Shown here: piece after piece, positions 1 through 8,932 of the stretch | Numbering within the stretch: the first letter of the stretch is position 1 | How the letters are laid out: the number at the start of each line of letters is the position of its first letter | NCBI GenBank assembly: GCA_022561385.1 | Contig: JADFRG010000001.1 | Coordinates: 62,001-126,000, forward strand | DNA: 64,000 bases | Direction of reading: 5' to 3' | Source of the DNA: Chloroflexota bacterium | GTDB lineage: Bacteria; Chloroflexota; Anaerolineae; Anaerolineales; E44-bin32 | Program-made: the position numbers and the translations under genes | Notes under the pieces: model-generated | Databases searched by the model: none | What the model saw: the letters and a program-made list of their open reading frames with translations, nothing else | Told to the model about the DNA's origin: nothing

Positions 1-1
1 C

Positions 2-1405
2 ATCTGGGCCATCGGGCCTGCCGAAGTGCTTGACACCCTGAACCGCATTCAGCGGCATGGCGGTATCAGATTGAGTGCATCGAGCTCGCTGCAGTTCGTG
101 CCCTATCGCGCTTCGATAGAGAAACACCTGCCGGAGCCGCTCAAGGGCGTACTGGCCTTTGCCGAGGAGAAACTGGCCGAAATTGTGCTGATTGGACGGA
201 TGGCCAACGGGGAATCCGCTGTGAGTGAAATCGAGGCCAGCGAACGCGCCTGGTCGGAGTATCGGTCGTTTGCCCAGGCCGAACCGGAGATTCGAGAGCG
301 GATACGGACGCTGGAAACTGGCTCTTATCAGCGCCATTCTCCCTATTCCGAAAGAAGGCCGAGCCAGATAGAGCTTCCGCGCTTCCCCATCACGACCATT
401 GGATCCTACCCGCAAACCGCAGAAGTTCGCCGACTGCGCGGCCGTTACAAGCGCGGCGAGATCAGCCAGGAACAGTACGAGGCCGGCGTGGACGCGTGGA
501 TTGGCTACACTATCGGCATTCAAGAAGGCATGGGCCTGGACGTTTTAGTGCACGGCGAGTTCGAGCGGTCCGATATGGTGGAATTCTTTGCCGAAAAATT
601 GGATGGCTTCGCCCTTACAGAATCCGGCTGGGTACAAAGCTACGGCAACCGATATGTCCGGCCACCGATCATCTGGGGAGACATTCGGCGCACGGCACCC
701 ATGACGGTGCGGGAATTTCGTGTCGCACAATCGTTCACAGAGAAGCCGGTCAAGGGGATGCTCACCGGGCCCGTGACGATCTTAAACTGGTCTTACTCAC
801 GCACCGATGTGCCTCGGAAGGAAGTGGCGTTCCAGCTGGCTCTGGCCCTACGCGAGGAAATCGCGGATCTCGAGGCGGCCGGCGCCCGCGTGATCCAGGT
901 GGACGAGCCCGCGCTTCGCGAAGGCCTTCCGTTGAAGCGGGCTCGCTGGGAAGAGTACTTGGAATGGGCTGTGGATGCATTTCGACTCACCACCGGAGGC
1001 GCAAGAGACGAGACGCAAGTCCACACCCACATGTGCTATTCCGAATTCGGCGACATTTATGACGCCATTGATGGAATGAATGCGGACGTGATCTCCATTG
1101 AGAATGCGCGCAGCGGCGATGAGACACTGCATGAACTCGCCGAGTTCGGATACAGCCGCGAGGTCGGCCCCGGCGTATACGATATCCACAGTCCTAACAT
1201 CCCGAGCGTGGAAGAGGTGAAGGCCAGACTGAAGGCTTTCTCGGAGAATTTACGGCCGGAGCAGATCTGGGTCAACCCGGATTGCGGTCTCAAGACCCGC
1301 AACTGGGATGAAGTACTGCCCGCTTTGGGGAACATGGCCGAGGCCGCCCGACAGATGCGAGCAGAATTGGAGGCCGTCGCCGAGCCCTCCTTGGCATCGG
1401 ACTGA
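2..1405 (+). CDS. metE: Cobalamin-independent methionine synthase, C-terminal part (cut by window edge)
   Basis: Transfers the methyl group of 5-methyltetrahydropteroyl-triglutamate to homocysteine in the cytoplasm, the last step of methionine synthesis. The frame is open from the first bases, so the N-terminal part (family length about 760 residues) lies outside the window; the GTG at 26 is not the real start. Counting from that codon, the zinc site is complete: H335 and C337 in HTHMC, E359 in ISIEN and C420 in NPDCGLKT, matching H641, C643, E665 and C726 of E. coli MetE. The catalytic barrel begins at the TTIGSYPQT stretch. The stop lies 5 nt before the next methionine gene, so the two are probably cotranscribed. 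Identification is secure; only the length is unknown. Confidence 0.96.
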   Translation: MWAIGPAEVLDTLNRIQRHGGIRLSASSSLQFVPYRASIEKHLPEPLKGVLAFAEEKLAEIVLIGRMANGESAVSEIEASERAWSEYRSFAQAEPEIRERIRTLETGSYQRHSPYSERRPSQIELPRFPITTIGSYPQTAEVRRLRGRYKRGEISQEQYEAGVDAWIGYTIGIQEGMGLDVLVHGEFERSDMVEFFAEKLDGFALTESGWVQSYGNRYVRPPIIWGDIRRTAPMTVREFRVAQSFTEKPVKGMLTGPVTILNWSYSRTDVPRKEVAFQLALALREEIADLEAAGARVIQVDEPALREGLPLKRARWEEYLEWAVDAFRLTTGGARDETQVHTHMCYSEFGDIYDAIDGMNADVISIENARSGDETLHELAEFGYSREVGPGVYDIHSPNIPSVEEVKARLKAFSENLRPEQIWVNPDCGLKTRNWDEVLPALGNMAEAARQMRAELEAVAEPSLASD

Positions 1406-1410
1406 GGCTT

Positions 1411-3297
1411 ATGAGCAACCGCGTTAAGTTCCTGGATTGGTTGGCGAGTGGGGAGCCCATCCTGGCAGATGGCGCGATGGGTACTCAGCTGCATGCGCGG
1501 GGCATTCCCTTTGAGGCTTGTTTTGACGAATTGAACCTATCGCGGCCCGAATTGATTCTGGATATTCATCAGGAATACTTGCAGGCAGGGGCACGAATTA
1601 TTGAGGCCAATACTTTCGGCGCCAACCGCCATAAGCTCTCTTCGCATGGGCTGGAGCACCAGGTAGAAAAAATTAACGCTGCGGGGGTGGCGTTGGCCAA
1701 GCAGGCTATCGAAGAGACCGGGGCAGATGCACTCGTTGCCGGAAGCGTGGGTCCACTCGGTGTACGCATGGCTCCCTTCGGTCGAGTTAAGCGGGAGGAA
1801 GCGTATGAAGCATTCAAAGAGCAGATCACAGCACTGGAGCAGGCCGGCGCGGACTTGATCTCGCTGGAAACACAAAGCGATCTCTATGAGCTGCGCGAAG
1901 GGATCCAGGCCGCCAAGGTAGTGGGCGACCTGCCCGTAATCGCTTCGGTCACCTACACGCGCGACGACCGTACGTTGCTCGGCGACACACCCGCCCAAGC
2001 CGCCAGGCTGCTCTGGGAGTCCGGCGCGGATGTGGTTGGAGCCAACTGCTCCGGGGGACCTGCCCAGCTGCTCCGAGTATTGCAGGTCATGCGGCGCGCA
2101 GTACCGGAAGGCAAATTCTCGGTCATGCCCAACGCGGGTTGGCCGCAACAAGTAGGAGGGCGCATCATGTACGCGGCCACTGCCGACTACTTCGCGGAGT
2201 ACGCGCGGGCCTACACTCAGGCCGGTGCCTGTATCATCGGCGGGTGCTGCGGTACAACCCCCGAGCACATCGCTCACATGCGAACGGCTATTGAAGGAGT
2301 TGAAGTAAGTCAGGTCCATATCATTTCGATTGAAACCGACGAAGACCTGGAGAAACTCTCGAGCGGTCAAACGGGGGCCACCCATTTGAGTTCTAAGTTT
2401 GCGAGCGGCCAGTTCGTTCTATCCGTGGAGGTCAATCCGCCCAGGGGGCTTTCAGTAGAAAAACTCTTAGCCGGAGCTCGTTTGCTCGCCGCTGCCGGGG
2501 CGGACGTTATCAATGTGGCGGACAGCCCCATGGCCCGCATGCGCATGAGCCCTTGGGCAGTGTGCCATCTCGTCCAAGATGAGGTCGGCCTGGAGACCGT
2601 CCTGCATTTCCCAACCCGCGGGCGCAACTTGCTTCGGGTGCAAGGGGATCTCCTGGCCGCGCACGCTACCGGTGTACGCAATATTTTTGTCGTGATGGGT
2701 GACCCTACCTCCATCGGCGACTACCCCGAGGCGACCGACAACTACGATGTGGTGCCCTCGGGGCTGATCAAGCTGATCAAACATGGGTTTAATGCTGGCG
2801 TCGACCATCACGGCGACGAGATCGGGGAAGCCACCTCGTTTTATGTCGGGTGTGCGCTAAATCTCGACACGGCGAATGTGGAGCAGGAAATTCGGGTGCT
2901 GCGACGAAAGATCGAAGCCGGCGCGGATTTCGTACTGACTCAACCCGTGTTTGAGCCTCAGCGAATCGAGCAAACGATTTCTGCCTTTGAAGAGCGTTAC
3001 GGGCCGCTTGGCATACCCGTGCTTGTCGGAATACTTCCCCTGTATGGAATCAAACACGCCCGATTCTTGCATAACGAGGTGCCCGGCATTTCGATTCCAG
3101 AAGCAATCCAGAAACGGGTGTCCGCCGCCGGCGATCGGGCGCCGCAGGCTGGAGTATCCATGGCAATCGAAATAATTGACCAACTAAAAGATAGCGTCGC
3201 CGGCGCCTATTTGTTGCCGCCCTTTAACCGGTATGATATGGCGGCTGAGATTATCGAATCCGTAGCTGAAAAGATGCCGGCAGGCGGAGGCGTCTGA
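1411..3297 (+). CDS. Bifunctional homocysteine S-methyltransferase / methylenetetrahydrofolate reductase (YitJ-like)
   Basis: Fusion of two one-carbon enzymes. Residues 1-300 form a MetH-type homocysteine methyltransferase domain, with LADGAMGTQ near the N-terminus and the three zinc cysteines C213 (GANCSGGP), C279 and C280 (GGCCGTTP). Residues from about 330 form a MetF-type FAD barrel, starting FVLSVEVNPPRG and containing VVMGDP and VLTQPVFEP. The length of 628 residues fits Bacillus YitJ, which has the same order. There are no cobalamin-binding or activation domains, so it is not full MetH. The ATG follows the metE stop by 5 nt behind a weak GAGG. Inferred role: supply or use methyl-THF next to MetE; the actual methyl donor of the first domain cannot be read from sequence. 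Confidence 0.93.
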   Translation: MSNRVKFLDWLASGEPILADGAMGTQLHARGIPFEACFDELNLSRPELILDIHQEYLQAGARIIEANTFGANRHKLSSHGLEHQVEKINAAGVALAKQAIEETGADALVAGSVGPLGVRMAPFGRVKREEAYEAFKEQITALEQAGADLISLETQSDLYELREGIQAAKVVGDLPVIASVTYTRDDRTLLGDTPAQAARLLWESGADVVGANCSGGPAQLLRVLQVMRRAVPEGKFSVMPNAGWPQQVGGRIMYAATADYFAEYARAYTQAGACIIGGCCGTTPEHIAHMRTAIEGVEVSQVHIISIETDEDLEKLSSGQTGATHLSSKFASGQFVLSVEVNPPRGLSVEKLLAGARLLAAAGADVINVADSPMARMRMSPWAVCHLVQDEVGLETVLHFPTRGRNLLRVQGDLLAAHATGVRNIFVVMGDPTSIGDYPEATDNYDVVPSGLIKLIKHGFNAGVDHHGDEIGEATSFYVGCALNLDTANVEQEIRVLRRKIEAGADFVLTQPVFEPQRIEQTISAFEERYGPLGIPVLVGILPLYGIKHARFLHNEVPGISIPEAIQKRVSAAGDRAPQAGVSMAIEIIDQLKDSVAGAYLLPPFNRYDMAAEIIESVAEKMPAGGGV

Positions 3298-3451
3298 GCG
3301 AAGAGGGCACATAGTCATCTTGCGTATTCAACTTCGAGAATGAGACCCAAAATGTTACATTTGGCTTGATCATTGATCCACACAAGAATACCCCACAGAT
3401 CATGCAGGACCGTTAGAATGTCAATTCCAGGCTCGCCTTGAGGGATTCACA
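3298..3451. other. Intergenic spacer
   Basis: About 150 nt between the methionine genes and the pterin dehydratase. A short inverted repeat (TTGATCATTGATCCA) is visible near 3367-3381, but there is no convincing terminator or promoter. Confidence 0.4.
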
Positions 3452-3793
3452 ATGACTGATTTAGCCGATCGCGAACTTAACCCGCCACGTGGGGGAGGCA
3501 CCTCACGCCTCGAGGGAGCGGAGCTGCAGCGTTTCCATGAAAAGCTCGGTGACGAATGGGAAGTGATCGACGATCGGCATCTGGAGAAGCAATTCAAGTT
3601 CAAGGACTTCCAGACTGCCCTCGATTTCGTAAACAAGGTTGGAGAGTTGGCAGAGTCGGTTGACCACCATCCTGACCTCTGCCTGGGCTGGGGAAAGGCC
3701 AGTATCACGATCTGGACCCACAGCATCGACGGCCTTTCCGAGGCTGATTTCGTCTTCGCCGCCCGCGCCGATCGGTTTGCTACTTCGACCTAG
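3452..3793 (+). CDS. Pterin-4a-carbinolamine dehydratase family protein
   Basis: Small cytoplasmic enzyme of the PhhB/DCoH family, which dehydrates 4a-hydroxytetrahydropterin; many bacterial copies sit near folate or molybdopterin functions. At 113 residues it has usual length. The signature is present: E68, then H72-H73-P74, W89-T-H90 and D99. A purine-rich TGAGGGA lies 8 nt before the ATG. It follows two folate-using methionine genes, but the 150-nt gap means shared transcription is uncertain. No phenylalanine hydroxylase is seen in the window, so the substrate may be another pterin. Confidence 0.9.
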   Translation: MTDLADRELNPPRGGGTSRLEGAELQRFHEKLGDEWEVIDDRHLEKQFKFKDFQTALDFVNKVGELAESVDHHPDLCLGWGKASITIWTHSIDGLSEADFVFAARADRFATST

Positions 3794-3835
3794 TCGCGGT
3801 AGTCAACCGATCCACCGGGATCACCGATTGCTCCA

Positions 3836-4744
3836 ATGATCGACGCTGGGTTCGTGATTCATCCTGCCACGCGCATTGGACATGTGCACCTGCGCGTCGC
3901 GGATCTGAAACGCCAGATCGAGTTCTACGAGCACGTTTTGGGATTTTCGCTCCATTGGCGCCAGGAGCGAAAGGCCGGCCTGGGAGCCGGAGGGGCCGAT
4001 CTGCTGCGAATGTCGGAGGACCGCGATGCACAGCGCACGCGCGGGACGACCGGCTTGTACCACTTTGCGGTACTGTTCCCCAGCCGCCGCGAACTGGCAC
4101 GTGCCATCGCTCGACTGTTGTCACTGCGCTACCCAAATTCCCCTACGGATCACCTGATAACTGAGACTACCTACCTGGATGATCCGGAGGGCAACGGGAT
4201 CGAGCTTTATATCGATACCCCCGAACGAGGCAGGTGGGACATGTCCGATGATGGATTTGGCGCGGTTGACGCCCAAGGAAATCAACATTCCGGCCGTGAA
4301 CCGCTCGACGTGGAAGCGCTGCTGCGCGAACTTCAGCCGGGGGACAGCCTGGAACAGCCTGCGCCGGAAGGAATCCGCGTGGGCCACGTTCACTTACACG
4401 TGGCGGATGTCGCGGAGTCCAACCGCTTCTATCACGACCTACTTGGATTCGAGATTCAGGGCCAGTCCGCGGCGGTGGGCGTAAGCTTTGTGTCGGCCGG
4501 CGGGTATCATCACCATATCGGCCTGAACACCTGGCTCGGCCAGAGCGCGCCCCCCGCGGCGGACGGCGCCCTCGGTATGCGCTACTTTCAGGTCGTCCTC
4601 CCCGATGAGAGCGAGCTGAAACTCCTGACGGACCGGTTGGAACAAGCCAACCTTTCAATCGAGAGAAATGAAGACGGCGTCCTCGTCCGTGATCCCTCCC
4701 GTAACGGAGTTCTGCTGACCGCAATTCAGAATCTCGAGCGTTGA
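3836..4744 (+). CDS. Two-domain VOC-family protein, catechol 2,3-dioxygenase/CatE-like
   Basis: Two tandem vicinal-oxygen-chelate modules in one chain: GHVHLRVAD near residue 15 and GHVHLHVAD near residue 182, each followed by an FY..xLGF stretch. The first module also has YHFAVLFP and GNGIELYID, giving the usual His-His-Glu metal ligands. The second has HHIGLNTW and ends RNGVLLT, with no acidic ligand at the matching place, so only one module may bind metal. Length (302 residues) and layout match the Bacillus CatE/YfiE type. The substrate is unknown. The gene begins 42 nt after the pterin dehydratase in the same direction, so cotranscription is possible. Confidence 0.85.
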   Translation: MIDAGFVIHPATRIGHVHLRVADLKRQIEFYEHVLGFSLHWRQERKAGLGAGGADLLRMSEDRDAQRTRGTTGLYHFAVLFPSRRELARAIARLLSLRYPNSPTDHLITETTYLDDPEGNGIELYIDTPERGRWDMSDDGFGAVDAQGNQHSGREPLDVEALLRELQPGDSLEQPAPEGIRVGHVHLHVADVAESNRFYHDLLGFEIQGQSAAVGVSFVSAGGYHHHIGLNTWLGQSAPPAADGALGMRYFQVVLPDESELKLLTDRLEQANLSIERNEDGVLVRDPSRNGVLLTAIQNLER

Positions 4745-4940
4745 AGGGAGAATTCAAGTGAGAGGTATCCGACGCATGTCTCCCCGCGCAGTAGCCTGCG
4801 CAGGCAACCGAGTTCGCAACGGCCTGATTTCCGGCCACAGTGTTCGATCCAGCTGGAGCCCGGCGCAGTCCATAAATATCCAGCAGTCCGACCTCCTGCC
4901 GTTGTAACCGCGTCCCTCGAAAAGATCTCGGGGTTGGAAC

Positions 4941-6137
4941 GTGGCCAAGGACCCCGCGCACATGAAAACTACTGGAAAACGAAGTCGCACTCAACTCCTG
5001 AATACACCGCGTGACAGCGCCCGCTCGTTGCAGCTCACGCACGACGTTCGCTACGCGGGCGATTTCCTCGAATCCCGGTTCTGGCGCTGGTTGGGCGAAT
5101 ACCTCCGAACGGTCCTCAGCGGCCGGGACCGATTTCGAGAATATGACCTGAGCGACCCCCAGGCGGGAGTGTACGTCATGCCGAACGTTGCCTCCGTGGC
5201 GCTGGCCTCTGACTGGGGAACCGGCACGATCAGCGCCTACCGGGTACGGGATGAGATCCTGCGCCTCAAACCCGATATCACGATGCACCTCGGGGACGTT
5301 TACTACGTTGGTAACCAGGAGGAGTTCGACGACTACTTCTTGGGCGATGACGACTGGCCACGGGGGTCGCTTGAGCCCGCGGGAGATATCACTGCCCTCC
5401 CTACTTATGCCCTTAATGGAAACCACGAGATGTATTCCGGCGGCCATGCTTACTTTCGTTCGATCCGTGAGCATTTCGGGCAGGAAGCCAGTTTCTTCTG
5501 CGTCGAAAACGAGTACTGGCGCATCGTGGCGCTCGACAGCGGCTACAGCTCGAAGCTCATCCCGGGTTTGGAGTTACTTCCATGGTGGGTGCGGCTACAG
5601 GCTCAAAACATCCAGTGGCTTCAGCGCAACGTCTTGAGTTCGACGGACACTCGGCCGATTCTCCTGCTGTCGCACCACCAGTGGTTCAGCGCCTTCGAGA
5701 GCGAGCACGGTAAATTGGGCAGGGATTTGGGCACCGATCCCCGCTTTCTGCTGTGGTTCTGGGGACACGAACATCGGCTGGCCGGATATGGCGCCTACCA
5801 GGCGCATCCGAAGGGTCCCAAGATTCGGGGGCGCTGCATCGGGCACGGCGGCATGCCCATCGAAGACATCCACATGCCGGTAAAGCGTGAACGCAACCTC
5901 GTGTTTTACGATCGGCGAGCCGCGGGATCGGTAGACGGCACGCAGGTGGGATACTGCGGATTTGCGCTGCTCGATTTCGACCGGGAGGCACTCGTGATCA
6001 GTTATGTAGAGGAAACGGGCAAGGTCTTGCTGCGAGAGAAGTGGATCCGGACGGAGGATGGGGCCCGTGGGGAAGTGGTCGATTACGATCCGGAATTGCT
6101 GACCCTCGAGCGGCCCATCGACCAGTTGGTAGCTTAA
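4941..6137 (+). CDS. Calcineurin-like metallophosphoesterase
   Basis: Predicted soluble metal-dependent phosphoesterase. The signature blocks appear in order: ASDWGTG, HLGDVYYVG, LNGNHEMY, LLSHHQWF and FWGHEHR, giving the Asp, Asn and His ligands of the two-metal site. The first block has SDWG instead of the common DxH, as in some purple-acid-like members. No signal peptide is seen. The start is uncertain: GTG at 4941 opens the frame, but ATG at 4962 has AAGGA about 10 nt upstream and may be used. The product has 391-398 residues. The physiological substrate cannot be deduced. It follows the VOC gene after about 200 nt that hold no recognised element. Confidence 0.85.
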   Translation: MAKDPAHMKTTGKRSRTQLLNTPRDSARSLQLTHDVRYAGDFLESRFWRWLGEYLRTVLSGRDRFREYDLSDPQAGVYVMPNVASVALASDWGTGTISAYRVRDEILRLKPDITMHLGDVYYVGNQEEFDDYFLGDDDWPRGSLEPAGDITALPTYALNGNHEMYSGGHAYFRSIREHFGQEASFFCVENEYWRIVALDSGYSSKLIPGLELLPWWVRLQAQNIQWLQRNVLSSTDTRPILLLSHHQWFSAFESEHGKLGRDLGTDPRFLLWFWGHEHRLAGYGAYQAHPKGPKIRGRCIGHGGMPIEDIHMPVKRERNLVFYDRRAAGSVDGTQVGYCGFALLDFDREALVISYVEETGKVLLREKWIRTEDGARGEVVDYDPELLTLERPIDQLVA

Positions 6138-6226
6138 GTTCTGAAGTCGCACAAAACCTTGGCGAGGCTGGCGTCATGAGTGGGAGAGTTGGTGCGCGTT
6201 GGCCTGGCCGGTGTCGCTCCCTCGGC

Positions 6227-6254
6227 TTGACCCGTCGGTTGCGCGGGTTACAAT
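6227..6254 (+). promoter_or_regulatory. Sigma70-type promoter for the small RNA upstream of metG
   Basis: TTGACC (6227-6232), a 16-nt spacer and TACAAT (6249-6254). It is one of the best promoter matches in the window and predicts a transcript start near 6261. Confidence 0.7.
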
Positions 6255-6260
6255 GATCGA

Positions 6261-6395
6261 GATGCGAGCAGTTGCGTTGATGGTCATGTCCGGCACAAGT
6301 TGGCTGATGGAGCGAGGTCCATCGGCGAGGGGTGCTTACACGCGCTAGACATGCCGAACTCCCCGCAAGCGCCAGCCTCGAGCTGGCGTTTTTTT
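6261..6395 (+). ncRNA. Candidate structured small RNA or leader of metG
   Basis: The stretch runs from a strong promoter to an intrinsic terminator and has no good reading frame. By hand it folds into a rod: 6272-6276 with 6364-6368, 6282-6290 with 6348-6355 (eight pairs and one bulged base), 6293-6296 with 6332-6335, and an apical hairpin from CTGATGG (6304-6310) and CCATCGG (6319-6325). The terminator hairpin ends it. metG starts 59 nt further on, so it may be a separate RNA or an attenuated leader. I do not recognise a known family; SRP, T-box and common riboswitch signatures are absent. Exact ends are inferred. Confidence 0.5.
6370..6395 (+). terminator. Intrinsic terminator before metG
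   Basis: Perfect 7-bp stem CGCCAGC/GCTGGCG (6370-6376 with 6382-6388), a 5-nt loop, then a run of T (6389-6395). Confidence 0.85.
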
Positions 6396-6453
6396 GTCCG
6401 CACCGAAAATATGGCGATGTTAATCCGATGAACTCAAAGGGGATATTTTAACC

Positions 6454-8229
6454 GTGCGCATCCACGTATCCGTGGCGTGGCCGTATGCTAACGGCGATTT
6501 ACACGTCGGACATCTGGCGGGGGCTTACCTCCCGGCCGACATCTTTGCGCGTTACCACCGCCTGAAGGGAAACCAGGTGCTGATGGTATCGGGCTCGGAT
6601 TCGCACGGCACTCCCATCACGATCGAAGCGGACATGAAGCACCAATCCCCGAGGGAGCTCTTCGAGCATTTCCACCAGCGGTTCCTCGAGACTCAACAGG
6701 CCATCGGCATCAGTTATGACCTCTTCACTCACACCGACACCGAAAATCATTACCGTATCGCGCAGGATTTCTTCTTGCGGCTGCGCGAGCGGGAATACTT
6801 GTATTTGGAGAAGCAGCAGCAACTGTATTCCGAATCCGAGGGACGTTTTCTCCCCGATCGCTACGTCGAAGGCACCTGTCCCATATGTGGCTATGGCGAG
6901 GCGCGCGGCGACCAATGTGACAATTGTGGGAATCTGTTGGACGCGCTGGATCTAATCGATCCCCGAAGCAAAATTGATGGAAGTATCCCAGTGGTGCGTG
7001 AGACGGAACATTTCTTCCTTGACTTGCCCGCATTCACGGATCGTCTGCTCAATTACCTGGATCAGCATGTGGATCACTGGCGGCCCAATGTTTACAAATT
7101 TGCCCGCAACTACGTAGAAGGCGGTCTGCTTGGGCGCCCCGTCACTCGCGACATCAAGTGGGGCGTCCCGGTTCCACTCCCGAAGTGGGATGATAAACGG
7201 CTGTATGTGTGGTTCGAGGCGGTAATGGGGTACCTGACCGCCTCCATCGAGTGGGCCAAGAACATCGGCGAGCCCGAGGCATGGAAGGCCTGGTGGTACG
7301 ACCCGGCCGCGAAAATCTACAACTTCATCGGCAAAGACAATATCCCCTTTCACACATTGATCTGGCAGGCTGAGCTAATGGGCGTAGATCGCCTGTACGA
7401 GCAGGACGAGAATCTGCACCTCAACCTGCCCTACGATGTGCCGGCAAACGAATTTATGACCTTCGAGGGGGCGCAATTTAGCAAGAGCCGCAAGTGGGCA
7501 GTTTGGCTTCCTGACATTTTGGAGCGGTATGACGCGGACGCCATCCGTTACTACGTGGCGGCCGCGATGCCTGAGACGCGGGACAGCGACTTTTCGTGGG
7601 CGGATTTTCTAAGTCGAAACAACGATGAACTTGTTGCGACGTGGGGAAACCTTGCCAACCGGGTGACCTCGTTCGCCTACAAACATTGGGACGGCAGGGT
7701 GCCGGAGCCGGGAGATCTGACCGCTCAGGATCAGGAGCTGATTGAGCAGGTTGAGGGCGGATTCGAGACGGTCGGTGCGCATCTGGAAGCGGTGCACATG
7801 CGGGCTGCGCTCCAGGAGGCGATGCGGTTGGCCCGCGAGGTCAACGGATACCTGGATCGTGCCCCCTGGTTTAAGGTGATCGAGGAAGACAGGCCGGCGG
7901 CTGCCAGAACCGTCTATACCGCGCTGAGGGCGGTCGACTCGCTGAAGATCCTGCTGGCACCCTTTTTGCCATTCAGCTCGGAAAAACTCCACACCGCGCT
8001 CGGAAATGACGGTCGGCTGTTTGGCGAGCAACGTATAGAAACCTATGAGGAAGAGACCCGCACCCACTCCGCGCTGATCTACGATGGAGCCAATGCCATC
8101 GGCCGCTGGGCTCCGAGCGAATTGCCCGCTGGCCAAGCGTTGGCAAAGCCAAAACCGCTCTATAAGAAGTTAGATGACGACATCGTGGAGCTGGAGCGTG
8201 CCCGGCTCGGTTTGGGAGTCGCATCGTAG
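6454..8229 (+). CDS. metG: Methionyl-tRNA synthetase
   Basis: Class I aminoacyl-tRNA synthetase charging tRNA-Met. HIGH appears as H17-V-G-H20 and the KMSKS equivalent as FSKS at 342-345. The connective peptide carries one Cys4 zinc knuckle: C142, C145, C155 and C158. The helical anticodon domain starts at about residue 400 (ATWGNLANRV). The chain ends at 591 residues without the optional C-terminal EMAP/Trbp111 tRNA-binding domain. The start is GTG, with AAAGGGGA about 10 nt upstream. A promoter, a foldable RNA and a terminator lie immediately before the gene, so expression may depend on read-through of that terminator. Confidence 0.97.
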   Translation: MRIHVSVAWPYANGDLHVGHLAGAYLPADIFARYHRLKGNQVLMVSGSDSHGTPITIEADMKHQSPRELFEHFHQRFLETQQAIGISYDLFTHTDTENHYRIAQDFFLRLREREYLYLEKQQQLYSESEGRFLPDRYVEGTCPICGYGEARGDQCDNCGNLLDALDLIDPRSKIDGSIPVVRETEHFFLDLPAFTDRLLNYLDQHVDHWRPNVYKFARNYVEGGLLGRPVTRDIKWGVPVPLPKWDDKRLYVWFEAVMGYLTASIEWAKNIGEPEAWKAWWYDPAAKIYNFIGKDNIPFHTLIWQAELMGVDRLYEQDENLHLNLPYDVPANEFMTFEGAQFSKSRKWAVWLPDILERYDADAIRYYVAAAMPETRDSDFSWADFLSRNNDELVATWGNLANRVTSFAYKHWDGRVPEPGDLTAQDQELIEQVEGGFETVGAHLEAVHMRAALQEAMRLAREVNGYLDRAPWFKVIEEDRPAAARTVYTALRAVDSLKILLAPFLPFSSEKLHTALGNDGRLFGEQRIETYEEETRTHSALIYDGANAIGRWAPSELPAGQALAKPKPLYKKLDDDIVELERARLGLGVAS

Positions 8230-8265
8230 GCCGGGGGCTGGCTGCGCAAGGTAACCGACCTTTCC

Positions 8266-8925
8266 CTATTTGCCCTTAAATCTCGGATCGCGTTTTTCGT
8301 GGAACGCCGCCACACCTTCGGCGTGGTCCTCCGTCCGCCCCGCAATCTCTTGCAGTTCAGCTTCATATTCGAGAGTCTCTTTGAGGAGTGCCATTGTGGC
8401 ACGGTTGATAGCACGTTTGCTGAGTCCGTAGGCTCTCGTCGGCCCGCCGGCTAGCCTGGTCGCCAATTCGGCCACCGCTTCCTCTAGCCGGTCATCCGGC
8501 ACAACCTGGTTGACCAGGCCCCAATCCAGCGCCTCTTCCGCGGTGACCGCCCGATTCGTAAAGGCCATTTCGACCGAGCGCGCCAGCCCAAGCCCTGCCC
8601 CGACCGCCGGGCCGTTGATGGCGCCCACGATAGGTTTTTCCAGAGCATGCATCTTTAGGATGACCCGGTTATAGGTGCGGTGGAGATGCTCGCGTAAGGA
8701 GAGTTCGCCTCGACTGATTGCGGCCACGTCCTGGCCCGCACTGAAGATGCGTCCGGTTCCGGTCAGGACCAGGCAGCGCACCGACTCGTCCCGATCCGCG
8801 ATTTTCAGTACCGAGAGCCATTCTTCGATCATGGTCTCGTTAAAGGCATTCGCCTTCGGGCGATTCAACGCGGCGGTCAGCACCCCGCCCGACTGATCGA
8901 GATTGATGAACTGAAACTGACCCAT
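8266..8925 (-). pseudogene. Enoyl-CoA hydratase/isomerase (crotonase) with internal deletion
   Basis: Crotonase-fold protein of only 219 residues; the family norm is about 258. The N-terminal half is normal (LNRPKANAFN, FSAGQDV for the first oxyanion-hole strand, GAINGPAVGAGLGLA for the second). The chain then jumps from GLGLA (residue 115) straight to RSVEMAFTNR. Compared with the complete crotonase at 11587-12360, about 40 residues are missing, including the strand carrying the second catalytic acid (QPEINLG there). The frame is kept. The rest (TAEEALDWGLVNQVV to HEKRDPRFKGK) is intact, resembling PaaG-type isomerases. It is likely inactive or altered, or reflects an assembly fault. It begins 7 nt after the preceding minus-strand gene and is probably cotranscribed with it. 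Confidence 0.7.
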
Positions 8926-8932
8926 TTAAGGG

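Noticed and set aside
4167..5474. 435-codon minus-strand frame over the VOC and phosphoesterase genes
   Set aside because: Basic, low-complexity translation opposite genes with clear active-site motifs.
6261..6395. T-box riboswitch for metG
   Set aside because: GGGGTGCTTACACGCG resembles the T-box core, but the TGGN needed for pairing to the tRNA CCA end is TGCT, and there is no room for Stem I.
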